In this document: piece after piece, positions 1 to 9,474 of the stretch
Numbering within the stretch: position 1 is the first letter of the stretch
How the letters are laid out: each line of letters opens with the position of its first letter
Origin: Prochilodus magdalenae
Taxonomy: Eukaryota > Chordata > Actinopteri > Characiformes > Prochilodontidae
Length of the DNA: 64,000 nt
Assembly (NCBI GenBank): GCA_024036415.1
Contig: JAMWET010000152.1
Location: 117,346-181,345 of the forward strand
Reading direction: 5' to 3'
Translations under genes and position numbers: made by a program
Notes under the pieces: model-generated
Told to the model about the DNA's origin: nothing
Database searches by the model: none
What the model saw: the letters and a program-made list of their open reading frames with translations, nothing else

Positions 1-1130
1 TGCATATTCATGAGAAAGTGACCACGGACCCCTCCTCCGTCCTGCCTTTGAGGCCTCTACTTAAACTCAGGTCACAGACAAAGCAAGCCAGATTACAGTG
101 AGAGATTAGGGAGACGCAGCTAACTTCCAAGCTCAGCTTCAGCTCGGCTGGACTCTCTGAGCTCTCTCAGAGGGCTAGGCTCTCCGAGCCCAGAGCTCTC
201 TCTCTCTCGTCAGACTCAGATCTGACAACGCTCTCGACTCACTTCTGAGGTGAGCTTCTGTCACCTCTCCACTCCATGCTCCAGACTCAGAGAACTGGCT
301 AGACCCTCTCTCAGAGGGCTAGTCTCTCTCTTCTCTCTTTTCTCCACTCGCTCCTACTCCGCTTCACACTCTTCAGGCCCAGAGCATGCGATGCTCTGGC
401 GCTCCAAGATGATGACCAGTGGAAGATGGGGCCTTTAGAAGCAGACTCAGCCAGAAGCAGAGTCCCTTCAACAGAGCCCTCCAAACAAATCAAAATGTAG
501 CCAGTGTGCGGTCCGCTCACCTGACCACAGAGTTGCGGAGCCAGCATCGACTGCCAGAAGCCAGGACATGTGACCAGAGGCCGCACAACTCAACGCAAAG
601 AGAAGCTCCACGCTGACCCACTTCACGGGGAACCCAACCAGGCCAGCCTGCACGATGCGGTCTCAAGGTGACACAACCAAAAACTCACTTCTGTGGTCCA
701 GTCCTCGGTGCTGCGTTTATTGATGCTGTGCTTTTTAGTAATATTATCTTAGATTAATAGGCGCTTCAGTTCTCCACAAAACAGCTCCCTCTGGGTTTCA
801 GTAAACTCATGTGGTCTTCTGTAGGTGAATGTGATAATTCCAGACTTCCCATTATGCATATCAACCCCATTAGTTATTTAATGTTTAATTTGTTGTTTTA
901 ATGTGCTGTAAATAAACTGCTTTTCTTAAAAGTAGTCTGGATATATGACTCAATATTTTGACAAGTGTGCAGATCACTAGATGCCTTGGAAATGAACTCT
1001 CATCCTGTGATTGGTTAAGATGGCAATCATAGTTTGTGCTTCAATTAAACTATGCCCTCTAATATCCTAATAATAATTAATAATTAATAATCAATTAATT
1101 GGTTAATTAATTATACCCCCCACGTCCCCT
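1..1130. other. Unassigned left edge, CT/GA-rich then AT-rich
   Basis: The first ~660 bases are rich in CTCTC and GAGA runs and hold only short overlapping reading frames on both strands with no recognisable domain. A transposon leader or LTR is possible, but no terminal repeat or target duplication is visible. From about 1060 to 1110 the sequence becomes a TAATTAAT-type AT repeat directly before the L2 LINE fragment. Confidence 0.3.
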
Positions 1131-1134
1131 ACAC

Positions 1135-2568
1135 GACTCCTGATGGCTCCTTCTTTCCCTGAAGTTCACGCAACAATGCTAGATGCTATTCTTAGTACAT
1201 GCCTAAATACATTGGCCCCATTGAAAACTAAAACTGTGACATTTTCCACTCCTTCTCCCTGGTACACCAGTGAACTCCGTGCTATGAAGTAGGTTGGTTG
1301 GTTAATACTTATTAAACAACAATCTCTTTGAACCTTTCCAGTCCGGTTTCCGTCCATTCCACAGCACCGACACAGCTTTAGTTAAGGTCATCAACGACCT
1401 GCTTGTGGCTGCAGATGCTGGAGCTCTCAGCATCCTCCTACTGCTCGATCTGAGTGCAGCCTTCCATACAGTGTGTCATTCCATTTTTGGGTCAAGGCTG
1501 CGTAAGCTGGGCAATGATGGCACTGCCCTGGATTTGTTTTCATCATACCTAACTAATAGAAAACAGTTCATCACTTTCTCAGGTCACACTTCCTCTACTT
1601 CTGCTGTCACTCAAGGGGTTCCACAAGGCTCAGTTCTCGGACCCCTCTTATTCACTGTGTACATCCTTCCTCTTGGACAAATACTACGTTATTTCAAACT
1701 TGACTTTTACTGTTACACGGAGGACCCCCAGATTTACTCTAGTACTAAATCTATTAACGCTCCACCTCTTACTCAATTAGAAACCTGCCTGTCAGAGATC
1801 AAGACGTGGATGAAACACAGTTCTCTCATGTTAAACAGTAATAAAACGGAACTCATTCTTATTGGATCCAAATTAACCCTCAGTAAAACCCCTCCTCTTA
1901 CACTATACATCAATCATATACCCATCTCTCCTTCCCCACTGATCCCAAATCTGGGCGTCATCCTTGATCCAACCTTGTCATTTAGTGCCCATATCAACTG
2001 TGTAGTCACAACTTCTTTTCTCCACATGTGCAACATCATCACCAAAATCAGACCATCTCTTTTTCAGTTTGCTTCACGCTTTCATTTCCAGCCATTACTG
2101 CAACTCCCTTCTATCTGGCATCAACTCTTCCTCCATTTCCAAATTCTCTGAACAATCTCGCTCCTTCTCACCTATCTGACCTTCTTCCTTACAAACCCTC
2201 TCACTCGCTCAGGTGTTCTACAGCTGGGCTACTCACCATTTCTCCATCCAACCTACATGGCTTTGGTGACCGAGCATTTTCCAGACTTGCTTCTCAACTC
2301 TGGAACTCTCTGCCACCCCTGGTCAAGCAGTCCAATTCCCTCTCTGTATTTAAGTCTAATCTTAAAACACATCTCTTTACACTCGCTTACAACCTGCCTC
2401 AAGACTAAAACCGATCTCTTAAATGATCACGCTCTGATTGTCTACTGTATGTCCTTGTTGTTATCAATGTTTGTTTGTTTCTTTCCTGTTCGACATCAAC
2501 AACCAATTGTAAGCGACTTTGGGTCTGTGAAAAGTGCTATACAAAAATAAAGTATTATTATTATTACA
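1135..2568 (+). pseudogene. L2-type LINE fragment (reverse transcriptase), internally deleted
   Basis: The element copies itself through RNA with a reverse transcriptase (RT); this copy is dead. Bases 1135-1290 encode the linker between endonuclease and RT (FPEVHATMLDAILSTCL, SPWYTSELRAMK). The sequence then jumps to RT at about 1324 (FQSGFRPFHSTDTAL). The open frame 1405-2151 carries DLSAAF and GVPQGSVLGPLLF, but the catalytic YADD box reads YTED (1714-1725), so one catalytic aspartate is replaced. A frame change near 2030-2150 leads to the C-terminal L2 hallmark (HGFGDRAFSRLASQLWNSLP, then FKSNLKTHLF) ending at 2408. The 3' end is a short UTR with AGTGCTATACAAAAATAAAG followed by ATT repeats, as in L2-clade LINEs. 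Assignment to L2 rests on the C-terminal and 3'-end pattern. Confidence 0.85.
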
Positions 2569-2569
2569 T

Positions 2570-2910
2570 GCTCTTTTAGGTCTGTATGTCATACGTCTCA
2601 CAGTATAAGTTAAAACTCCACTGTGGTGTATCTTACTGATCTACAGGGTGGAATATGATGGGTGTCTGTTCACTACAAGCTTATTTAGGCCTGTATGTCA
2701 TACGTCTCACAGTATAAACTTACTAAAACTCCACTGTGGTATATCTTACTGATCTACAGGGTGGAATATGATGGGTGTCTGTTCACTACAAGCTCTTTTA
2801 GGTCTGTATGTCGTGCGTCTCACAGTATAAACTAAAACTTTACTGTGGTGTGTCTTACTGATCTACAGGGTGGAGTATGATGATCTCTGTACACTAAAAG
2901 CTCTTTTAGG
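2570..2910. repeat. Tandem repeat, ~110-bp unit, 3 copies
   Basis: Units begin with GCTCTTTTAGGTCTGTATG at 2570, 2679 and 2792, with a partial fourth start at 2900. Each contains CTCACAGTATAA, CCACTGTGGTRTATCTTAC and GATCTACAGGGTGGAATATG. Spacing varies between 108 and 113 bases. It directly follows the L2 3' end. No coding frame runs through it. Confidence 0.9.
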
Positions 2911-3553
2911 TCTTAAAGAACTGTAAAAATGTAAAAAGACATTTTAATAATTATCTATTTAAGTTCTAGCTGGGCTTTGATGCATGCTTGCTAAAAAATT
3001 AAATCCATGTGACGACATGCGCTGGCGGTTCACCGTTGAAGGAAGCTAAAGCTGTGAAGCTGAGAAACACGGGTGGAACAATGTCTCAGAGAAAGTCTGA
3101 AGGAGCTTTTGAAGAAGAGAATCTGAACAAACTAAACCTAATCCTGCTTGTCATTTAGTCAGACATCCAACACTGCTTCAAATGAGTGAGCTGACTTTTG
3201 TTTTAGACATAACGGCTGTTTGGACCGAAGACGTTTGTTTCATTATAATTCCATTATTTTAGAACCTAAATTACAGATATTTATATTTATTGGTCTACAG
3301 CTAAGATTATCTTTATTTAAAGATAAGTACAGTCACTTTATCTGCCTGCTGATAAACGAGAAATAATTATTTCAGTGCAGGTAATAATACCCTATAAATA
3401 ATTTTAATATTGACTAATATGAGTTTTAATTAGCAGTTCATTATTTATGAGAGATGAAAGATGATTGGTCATCCTACTGAAGAAGCTGTTGAAAGTGAAA
3501 TTAAAAAGAATAAATAAATATGCGCTGCTGCCCGGCGCTATATTCTGTAATTA
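2911..3553. other. Intergenic, AT-rich, nothing recognised
   Basis: No open frame of note, no RNA gene and no terminal repeat was seen between the tandem repeat and the 3' end of the minus-strand LINE. Confidence 0.5.
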
Positions 3554-3959
3554 AATCAGAATCAGAATCAGAATCAGAATCTCTTTATTTCACCAAGTAT
3601 GTTACACATACAAGGAATTTGTCTTGGTAAGAGCAACACGTATGACAAGTAACAAAAACACAGAACACAGATTATTTACAGTATTAAACTAAAGGAAAAT
3701 TACACTATACAATAAATAGGGTAGGGGATAAATTAAAAAAATAAAAAGTACTAAAGGTAATAAAAAGCTGAAGAAGCTGAGAGATGTGAACAGATTTGGT
3801 TGAAAAATAGAAAGTTACAGATGACCTGAATATTTACAGAATGAGAACATCTGTACAGGTGTGCAAATAGGCAGAGTGCAAATGGGCAGAGTGCAAATAG
3901 GCAGAGTGCAAGTAGCTGTTCAGTCCGGTTTGGTACAGTTCAGTTTTATGTTTTGAGGT

Positions 3960-4450
3960 TTACAGTGGGATGTGTCCACTGTGGTTGAGGAGCGCTACAG
4001 CTCTGGGGAAAAAGCTGTTAGCATGACGTGTTGTGCTGGTTTTGATGGACCGCAGTCTTCTACCAGATGGGAGTGTCTGGAAGAGGAGGTGTCCAGGATG
4101 TGAGGGGTCAGATGTAATTTTGCCAGCACGCTTCCTCACCCTGCTGGTGTAGATCTGCTGAAGTGGTGGCAGTTTACATCCAATGATCCTCTCTGCTGTC
4201 CTGATGATGCGCTGGAGTTTGGTTCTTTCTTGTGAGGTGGAGGAACCAAACCAGATGGTTATGGAGGCTGTGAGAATGGACTCGATGATCGCTGTGTAGA
4301 ACTGGATCATCAGGGTCTGTGGCAGGTGGAATTTCTTCAGCTGTCTCAAGAAGAACATTCTCTGTTGAGCTTTCTTGATGATGGAGATGGTGTTTTTCTC
4401 CCATTTCAAGTCTCTGGAGATGGTGGTGCCCAGGAACTTGAGTGGATACT
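3960..4450 (-). pseudogene. Frameshifted C-terminal part of the same LINE protein
   Basis: Open from the frameshift point, this frame reads PLKFLGTTISRDLKWEKNTI, then KKAQQRMFFLRQLKKF, TIWFGSST and RRLRSIKTSTTRHANSFFPR, ending at LLNHSGHIPL. This is the RT thumb and C-terminal tail expected directly after the VDFRRNPP segment. The break falls by the purine/pyrimidine-rich stretch near 4470-4490, a likely place for a short deletion or a sequencing error. Reading frames on both sides are long and clean. Confidence 0.88.
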
Positions 4451-6915
4451 GTAGTGTTGTTGATCTGGAGGGGGGGAAGGGGGGGTGGATTGCGTCGGAA
4501 GTCCACCACCATCTCTACAGTCTTTTCTGTGTTTAGCAGCAGGTGGATGTTGCTGCACCAGGACACCAGCTGCTCAATTTCCTTTCTGTAAGCAGACTCA
4601 TCACCGTTGGCTATAAGGCCCACCAGAGTGGAGTCATCTGCAAATTTCAGGATCTTTACAGCTGGATCTTTGGAGACACAGTCATTAGTGTAGAGGCTGA
4701 AGAGAAGGGGTGAAAGAACACAACCCTGTGGGACTCCTGTACTGAGTGTCCGAAAATCTGAAGTTTGCTTCCCCAGCCGCACCTGCTGTCTCCTGTCTGT
4801 CAGAAAATCCACGATCCACCGACACATGGAGCCTGGCACTGACAGCTGGGAGAGTTTGGCCTGAAGAAGCTGCGGCACAACAGTGTTAAAAGCTGAGCTA
4901 AAGTCCACAAACAAAACCCTAGCATAGTTTCCATGGCTGTCGAGATGTTGCAGGATAAAGTGCAGGGTCAGGTTGACCACATCGTCGACAGACCTGTTTG
5001 CTCGGTACGCAAACTGCAGGGGGTCCAGCAGGGGGTCTGTGATGGACTTCAGGTGGGCTAGGATCAGGCGTTCAAAGACCTTCATGACTACAGAGGTCAG
5101 GGCGACAGGCCTGTAGTCATTCAGTCCAGTGATGGTGGATTTCTTGGGAACTGGAATGATGGTGGAGGTTTTGAAGCAGGCTGGAACAGAGCAGAGCTCC
5201 AGTGATCTGTTAAAAATGTCTGTAAACACTGGAGCCAGTTGGTCACAGCAGTGTTTTAGGGTAGATGGAGAGACTGAGTCGGGCCCGGGGGCTTTCCTCA
5301 CCTTCTGTCTGCTGAAGAGCCTGTGAACATCCTGACGGTTGATGCAAAGATGAGCAGGAGGCAGAGGTGAGAGGGCCAGTGTGGGGGTGGAGGTGGAGGG
5401 GGGTGATGGGGGGGAGACAGTCTGATTGTCTTTTGTGAGTTCAAATCTGCAGTAGAACTCATTCAGGTCGTTGGTGAGGTGTCGGTTGTTCAGGAGAAGG
5501 GGGGTCTTTCTCACCTTGTGACCAGTGAGAAGCTGAAGGCCTTTCCAGGCTGAAGATGGGTCGTTAGCAGTGATGTGTCTGTTCAACTGCTCTGAGTACT
5601 TGCTCTTCGCAGCTCTAATCCCTTTCTCCAGTCTGTATTTGGCCTCCTTAAACACAGTTCTATCTCCACTCCTGAACGCTTCCTCCTTTTCCCTCCGAAG
5701 CTGTTTGAGTTCTGCAGTAAACCAGGGTTTGTTGTTACTGTATCTCACCTGTGATTTAGTTGAGATACAGCTGTCTTCACAGAAACTGATGTATGACGTC
5801 ACAGTGTCTGTGTATTCGTCCAGTCCGTCTGTCGCCTCCTCAAACACAGCCCAGTTTGTGGATTCGAAGCAGCCCTGCAGCTTCTCAATGTCTCCACTGG
5901 TCCACCTCTTCACTGTTGTGATGACCGGCTTGTTGGTTTTGAGTTTCTGCCGGTAGGTTGGAATGAGGTGAACGAGGCTGTGATCGGAGAGCCCGACAGC
6001 TGCGCGCGTGACCGCGCGATAGGCATTCTTGATACAGGTGTAGCACTTGTCCAGTGTGTTGCCTTCTCGTGTTGGACACGCGATGTGTTGTCTGTATTTG
6101 GGAATCTCCTTCGTGAGGTTTGCGCTGTTAAAATCCCCCAGAATGATGAGAAGTGAGTCCGGGAACTCCCGCTCCACTTTCGTTATCTGTTCCGCCAGCT
6201 GTTTCAGCGCGTCGCTCGTGCACGCGCTTGGCGCAATGTAGATGCCGGCTAGAATGAATGAGCTGAACTCTCTGGGAGAGTAGAACGGCCTACAGGTTAT
6301 GAACAGAGATTCCAGATGAGGGGAGCATGACTTTAACAGTACCGTAGTGTCTCTACACCAGCGCTCGTTGATGTAGAAGCAGATTCCTCCTCCTCTGCTC
6401 TTGCCGCTGCGCTCCGCGTCTCTGTCCGCTCTGTGCAGCTGGAAGCCCGGGAGGTGCAGCGCGCTGTCCGGGGTTAGCTCGGACAGCCAGGTCTCCGTGA
6501 AGCAGAGCGCAGAAGCAGCGGAGAAGTCCTTGTTGGTTTGGTTGAGCAGAAGTAGTTCCTCAGTTTTGTTGCTGAGAGATCGGAGGTTGGAGAGGAACAA
6601 TGACGGTAAAGATGTGCGAGCCCCGCGCCGCCTCAGACGCACGAGCGCACCGGCTCGTCTGCCCCTGCGCCGGCTTCTCCACAGTCTCCTGGCGAGGCCG
6701 AGCGCGGTCAGCGCGGCTGTTGTGAGGATCTCCGCACAAACTGAAGGTTCTTGAATAAATTCCGGGATGCTTTCAGGGGAAATGTTGTTCCTGAAGCTCA
6801 GTAGTTGTTCCCTGCTCCAACTAACTGAGTTTGACGTACAATAGACAACATTAACAAACAAAAACAAACACCACACGGAGGAGCTCGTCACCGTGGCTGC
6901 CATCCTCGGCGCCAT
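4174..6915 (-). CDS. LINE ORF: APE endonuclease and reverse transcriptase
   Basis: The protein nicks target DNA and reverse-transcribes the LINE RNA. The frame is open from 6930, but codon 6930 is TTG; the first ATG (6915) lies in CAAGATGG, a strong initiation context, with another ATG at 6903. The first residues form a hydrophobic stretch (VWCLFLFVNVVYCT). The APE domain follows with ETW, GGGICFYIN, LGDFNSANL and a C-terminal GLSDHSLV. The RT domain has RKAPGPDSVSPS, NDYRPVALTSVVMK, FVDFSSAFNTV, STGVPQGCVLSPLLFSLYTN and the catalytic FADD box (KFADDSTLVGL), all intact. After VDFRRNPPPLPPLQINNT the frame shifts, so the last ~60 residues are out of frame and the true thumb/C-terminus is in the next entry. 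Probably inactive for this reason alone. Confidence 0.9.
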   Translation of the reverse strand: MAPRMAATVTSSSVWCLFLFVNVVYCTSNSVSWSREQLLSFRNNISPESIPEFIQEPSVCAEILTTAALTALGLARRLWRSRRRGRRAGALVRLRRRGARTSLPSLFLSNLRSLSNKTEELLLLNQTNKDFSAASALCFTETWLSELTPDSALHLPGFQLHRADRDAERSGKSRGGGICFYINERWCRDTTVLLKSCSPHLESLFITCRPFYSPREFSSFILAGIYIAPSACTSDALKQLAEQITKVEREFPDSLLIILGDFNSANLTKEIPKYRQHIACPTREGNTLDKCYTCIKNAYRAVTRAAVGLSDHSLVHLIPTYRQKLKTNKPVITTVKRWTSGDIEKLQGCFESTNWAVFEEATDGLDEYTDTVTSYISFCEDSCISTKSQVRYSNNKPWFTAELKQLRREKEEAFRSGDRTVFKEAKYRLEKGIRAAKSKYSEQLNRHITANDPSSAWKGLQLLTGHKVRKTPLLLNNRHLTNDLNEFYCRFELTKDNQTVSPPSPPSTSTPTLALSPLPPAHLCINRQDVHRLFSRQKVRKAPGPDSVSPSTLKHCCDQLAPVFTDIFNRSLELCSVPACFKTSTIIPVPKKSTITGLNDYRPVALTSVVMKVFERLILAHLKSITDPLLDPLQFAYRANRSVDDVVNLTLHFILQHLDSHGNYARVLFVDFSSAFNTVVPQLLQAKLSQLSVPGSMCRWIVDFLTDRRQQVRLGKQTSDFRTLSTGVPQGCVLSPLLFSLYTNDCVSKDPAVKILKFADDSTLVGLIANGDESAYRKEIEQLVSWCSNIHLLLNTEKTVEMVVDFRRNPPPLPPLQINNTTVSTQVPGHHHLQRLEMGEKHHLHHQESSTENVLLETAEEIPPATDPDDPVLHSDHRVHSHSLHNHLVWFLHLTRKNQTPAHHQDSREDHWM

Positions 6916-6930
6916 CTTGGATGGCTCCAA

Positions 6931-8727
6931 TTCAGATCGTCCATCATATGCCCCACTTCTTTTAGTTCAGAAATATGTTCCTGTGACTCTGCTGACTTTC
7001 TAAATGAGGAGGACATCAGATCTGAAACGTATGCAAATTGATTTACTTATACTAGATACTGTACATGGACAGAAAACATAAATGAATAGTCGAATCGTAC
7101 CTGGTTTAGACTTAGAAATTGCAGTGTCAGACATTTTATGAGGTGGTCTATGAGCAGTAGGAGGAGCCAAATGCGAATTATCCTCCGAATATCCCCCATC
7201 AGCCAAACTTTATGGCGCTAGAGAGAGTATGTAGGTTCTTCTGATGGGTCTGACTCCGTAGAGTTGTTTCAGAACTCTGAGTTATCAGGTACAGGTCTGA
7301 TTCTATACAGTCTGAAGACAGTGCTGTTGAGGATGTAGCCTGTGATTAGTACTGGAACTCTTCTGATCTGAGAATCAGTTCATCTCTCAGGTGCAATGTA
7401 GGACCAGCTGTCCTGGAACTGGAAGTACTGGAAGTCTTAACTTCCTGTTTATCACTGCTTACTGTTTCTCCACCATACAGATGTTTCTGCTGTACCATGT
7501 GACCTTGTCTTAAGGACGAGTTGTCCCCCGTCCCCTACAGATACTCTTAGTTACAGGAGGAGAGGAGACCATGAGATGGATAAACCACCTGATGAAGTAC
7601 AACATGTCCTCAGAGCCACTGACAGGATGTACTGGAGAGTGAAGGGAAGTCTGGTGGAGCTCTTCTTGTGGTGGATCATGTGACCAGCAGTAAGAAGGAT
7701 CAGGTCTAAATGGTTGAGGTTCGGTCTATCCCCAAATGTAGACACTGTGGGGGTCTTCAGCTCAAACACCAGCTGATCAGACCCCACGGTACAAGTAGTA
7801 GACTAGGTGTCTGTACCAGTGACATACAGGTGACCTCCAACTTAACACTGTTAGTTAAAAGTGGTTCTACATTCATTTATATATTTCTGGTTTATTAGAA
7901 CTGGTGATGTGTCAGTATCAGTATTTCCAGTATGAGTACGTGTTTTTAGTACTGGCTGATACCGAGTCCAGTATCATACTGAATTACTGAACTCAGTGAC
8001 GTTAGTGTTAGTGTAAATGAGTGCAGCTTCACAGTTAACCTGTTAAATCTAGTTTACACTGAAGTGCATTAGCACGCAATGCTAGCTACACTGGTTATCT
8101 TGGATGGAGCAGCACTACAGTGGAGAATAGCAGGTTCTGTTCCAGGTCAGAACAGCTCTCGGTAAAGTATGTATCTTAGTTCTGACCCTCCATCCTCATC
8201 TTTCTCTACAGCGGTATCTGTAGCACGGTGCCAGCAGGATGAAGAGACGAGGCTAACACATCCAAGGAACTCACGGTTCAGCTGGTAAAGTCTCTCTGGC
8301 TGGTAGAGCTGTATTTAAGTGTCCTCTACAGTCAGACAGACACTGTACGATTCTCTCTCTTACACACACACGTTTTTGTGTGCATTACTGAAATAGGCTA
8401 CCCCATAATTGAAAATTTAAAAAATAATTACTCCAAAAAAATAGTAGTAACAATTAAAAAAAAAAAAAATAATAAAACTTATTGCACAATGTCTCCACTA
8501 TGCGGACTAAGTACAAAAACCCCAATTTGGACCTTGATCTTTATTATACTGTACAGTTCCCCTAACAGTAACGTCACTGTTCGGGACCAACATGACAAAT
8601 TTATGTTCTCACACCAATATCCAAAAATCAGATTAACACGTAATCCTACATTCTCAAATCATGATCTACACCCATATATACCACTACATACACACACTCA
8701 CACCAGTTAGCAACCTAACATGTCGCA
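6931..8727. other. Intergenic, no recognised gene
   Basis: Only short overlapping frames (60-110 codons) without domains occur. An A-run lies at 8456-8470 and a short CA run at 8364-8372 and 8688-8702. Nothing else is recognised. Confidence 0.4.
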
Positions 8728-8729
8728 TA

Positions 8730-9370
8730 CATTGCTCAAAAAAATAAAGGGAACACTTAAATAACACAATGTAACTCCAAGTAAATCAAACTTCTGTGAA
8801 ATCAAACTGTTCACTTAGGAAACAACACTGATTGACAATCAATTTCACATGCTGTTGTGCAAATGGAATAGACAATGGTGTGGGATGGCATTTCTTTGGA
8901 GGGCCGCACAGCCCTCCATGTGCTCGCCAGAGGTAGCCTGACTGCCATTAGGTACCGAGATGAGATCCTCAGACCCCCTGTGAGGTCATATGCTGGTGCG
9001 GTTGGCCCTGGGTTCCTCCTAATGCAGGACAATGCCAGACCTCATGTGGCTGGAGTGTGTCAGCAGTTCCTGCAAGATGAAAGCATTGAAGCTATGGACT
9101 GGCCCGCACGTTCCCCAGACCTGAATCCCATTGAGCACAACTGGGACATCATGTCTCGCTCCATCCACCAACGTCATGTTGCACCACAGACTGTCCAGGA
9201 GTTGGCCTCGTCAGGAGCATGCCCAGGCATTGTAGGGAGGTCATACAGGCATGTGGAGGCCACACACAATACTGAGCCTCATTTTGACTTGTTTTAGGGA
9301 CAAAGTTGGATCAGCCTGTTGTGTGTTTTTCCTCTTTAATTTTGTGTATGACTCCAAATCCTACAGGGAA
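8730..9370 (+). mobile_element. Tc1-like transposon, internally deleted and 3'-truncated
   Basis: The left end TTGCTCAAAAAAATAAAGGG (from about 8732) is the terminal inverted repeat start of a widespread fish Tc1-like family. After about 8878 the sequence jumps directly to the C-terminal half of the transposase, so the DNA-binding domain and first catalytic aspartate are gone. The right part ends near 9366 within the 3' UTR; no right terminal repeat was found. It cannot move by itself. Confidence 0.85.
8875..9297 (+). pseudogene. Tc1-like transposase, C-terminal half
   Basis: The frame begins inside the catalytic core (MVWDGISLEGRTALHVLARG) and keeps the second and third catalytic residues: D in LMQDNARPH and E in DLNPIEHNWD, separated by 34 residues, which is the DD34E spacing of Tc1. 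After VQELAS a deletion and frameshift replace the normal C-terminus (TC1-type helices), although the distal tail wording HTEPHFDLF region is read in the wrong frame. The first D and the paired-like DNA-binding domain are missing because of the internal deletion. A fossil rather than a gene. Confidence 0.88.
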
Positions 9371-9474
9371 GTCCTCTTATTTTAACCACACCTTTAGAGC
9401 TCATTACAACTCTAAACAAGGAGGCGTGGCCTCCTAACACACATCACTTCCAACACCACTATCACAGACCCTGA

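Larger units (their letters stand above)
3554..6930 (-). mobile_element. Near full-length APE/RT non-LTR retrotransposon (jockey/CR1 group)
   Basis: Read on the minus strand, the element runs from a GC-rich 5' leader at about 6930 to a 3' end of hexamer repeats (AATCAG on the plus strand, 3554-3581). The 3' UTR has a short tandem motif, GCAAATAGGCAGAGT, about four times at 3862-3912. One long frame encodes endonuclease plus RT and is broken by a single frameshift near 4440-4470. No clear target-site duplication was seen. The hexamer tail and protein resemble fish LINEs of the jockey/CR1 side (Rex1/Babar or relatives); I do not assign a finer family. Compared with other LINEs in the window it is the best preserved, so it is probably one of the youngest. 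Confidence 0.9.

Noticed and set aside
5570..6754. Plus-strand frames of 60-128 codons across the LINE
   Set aside because: Antisense shadows of the minus-strand LINE protein.
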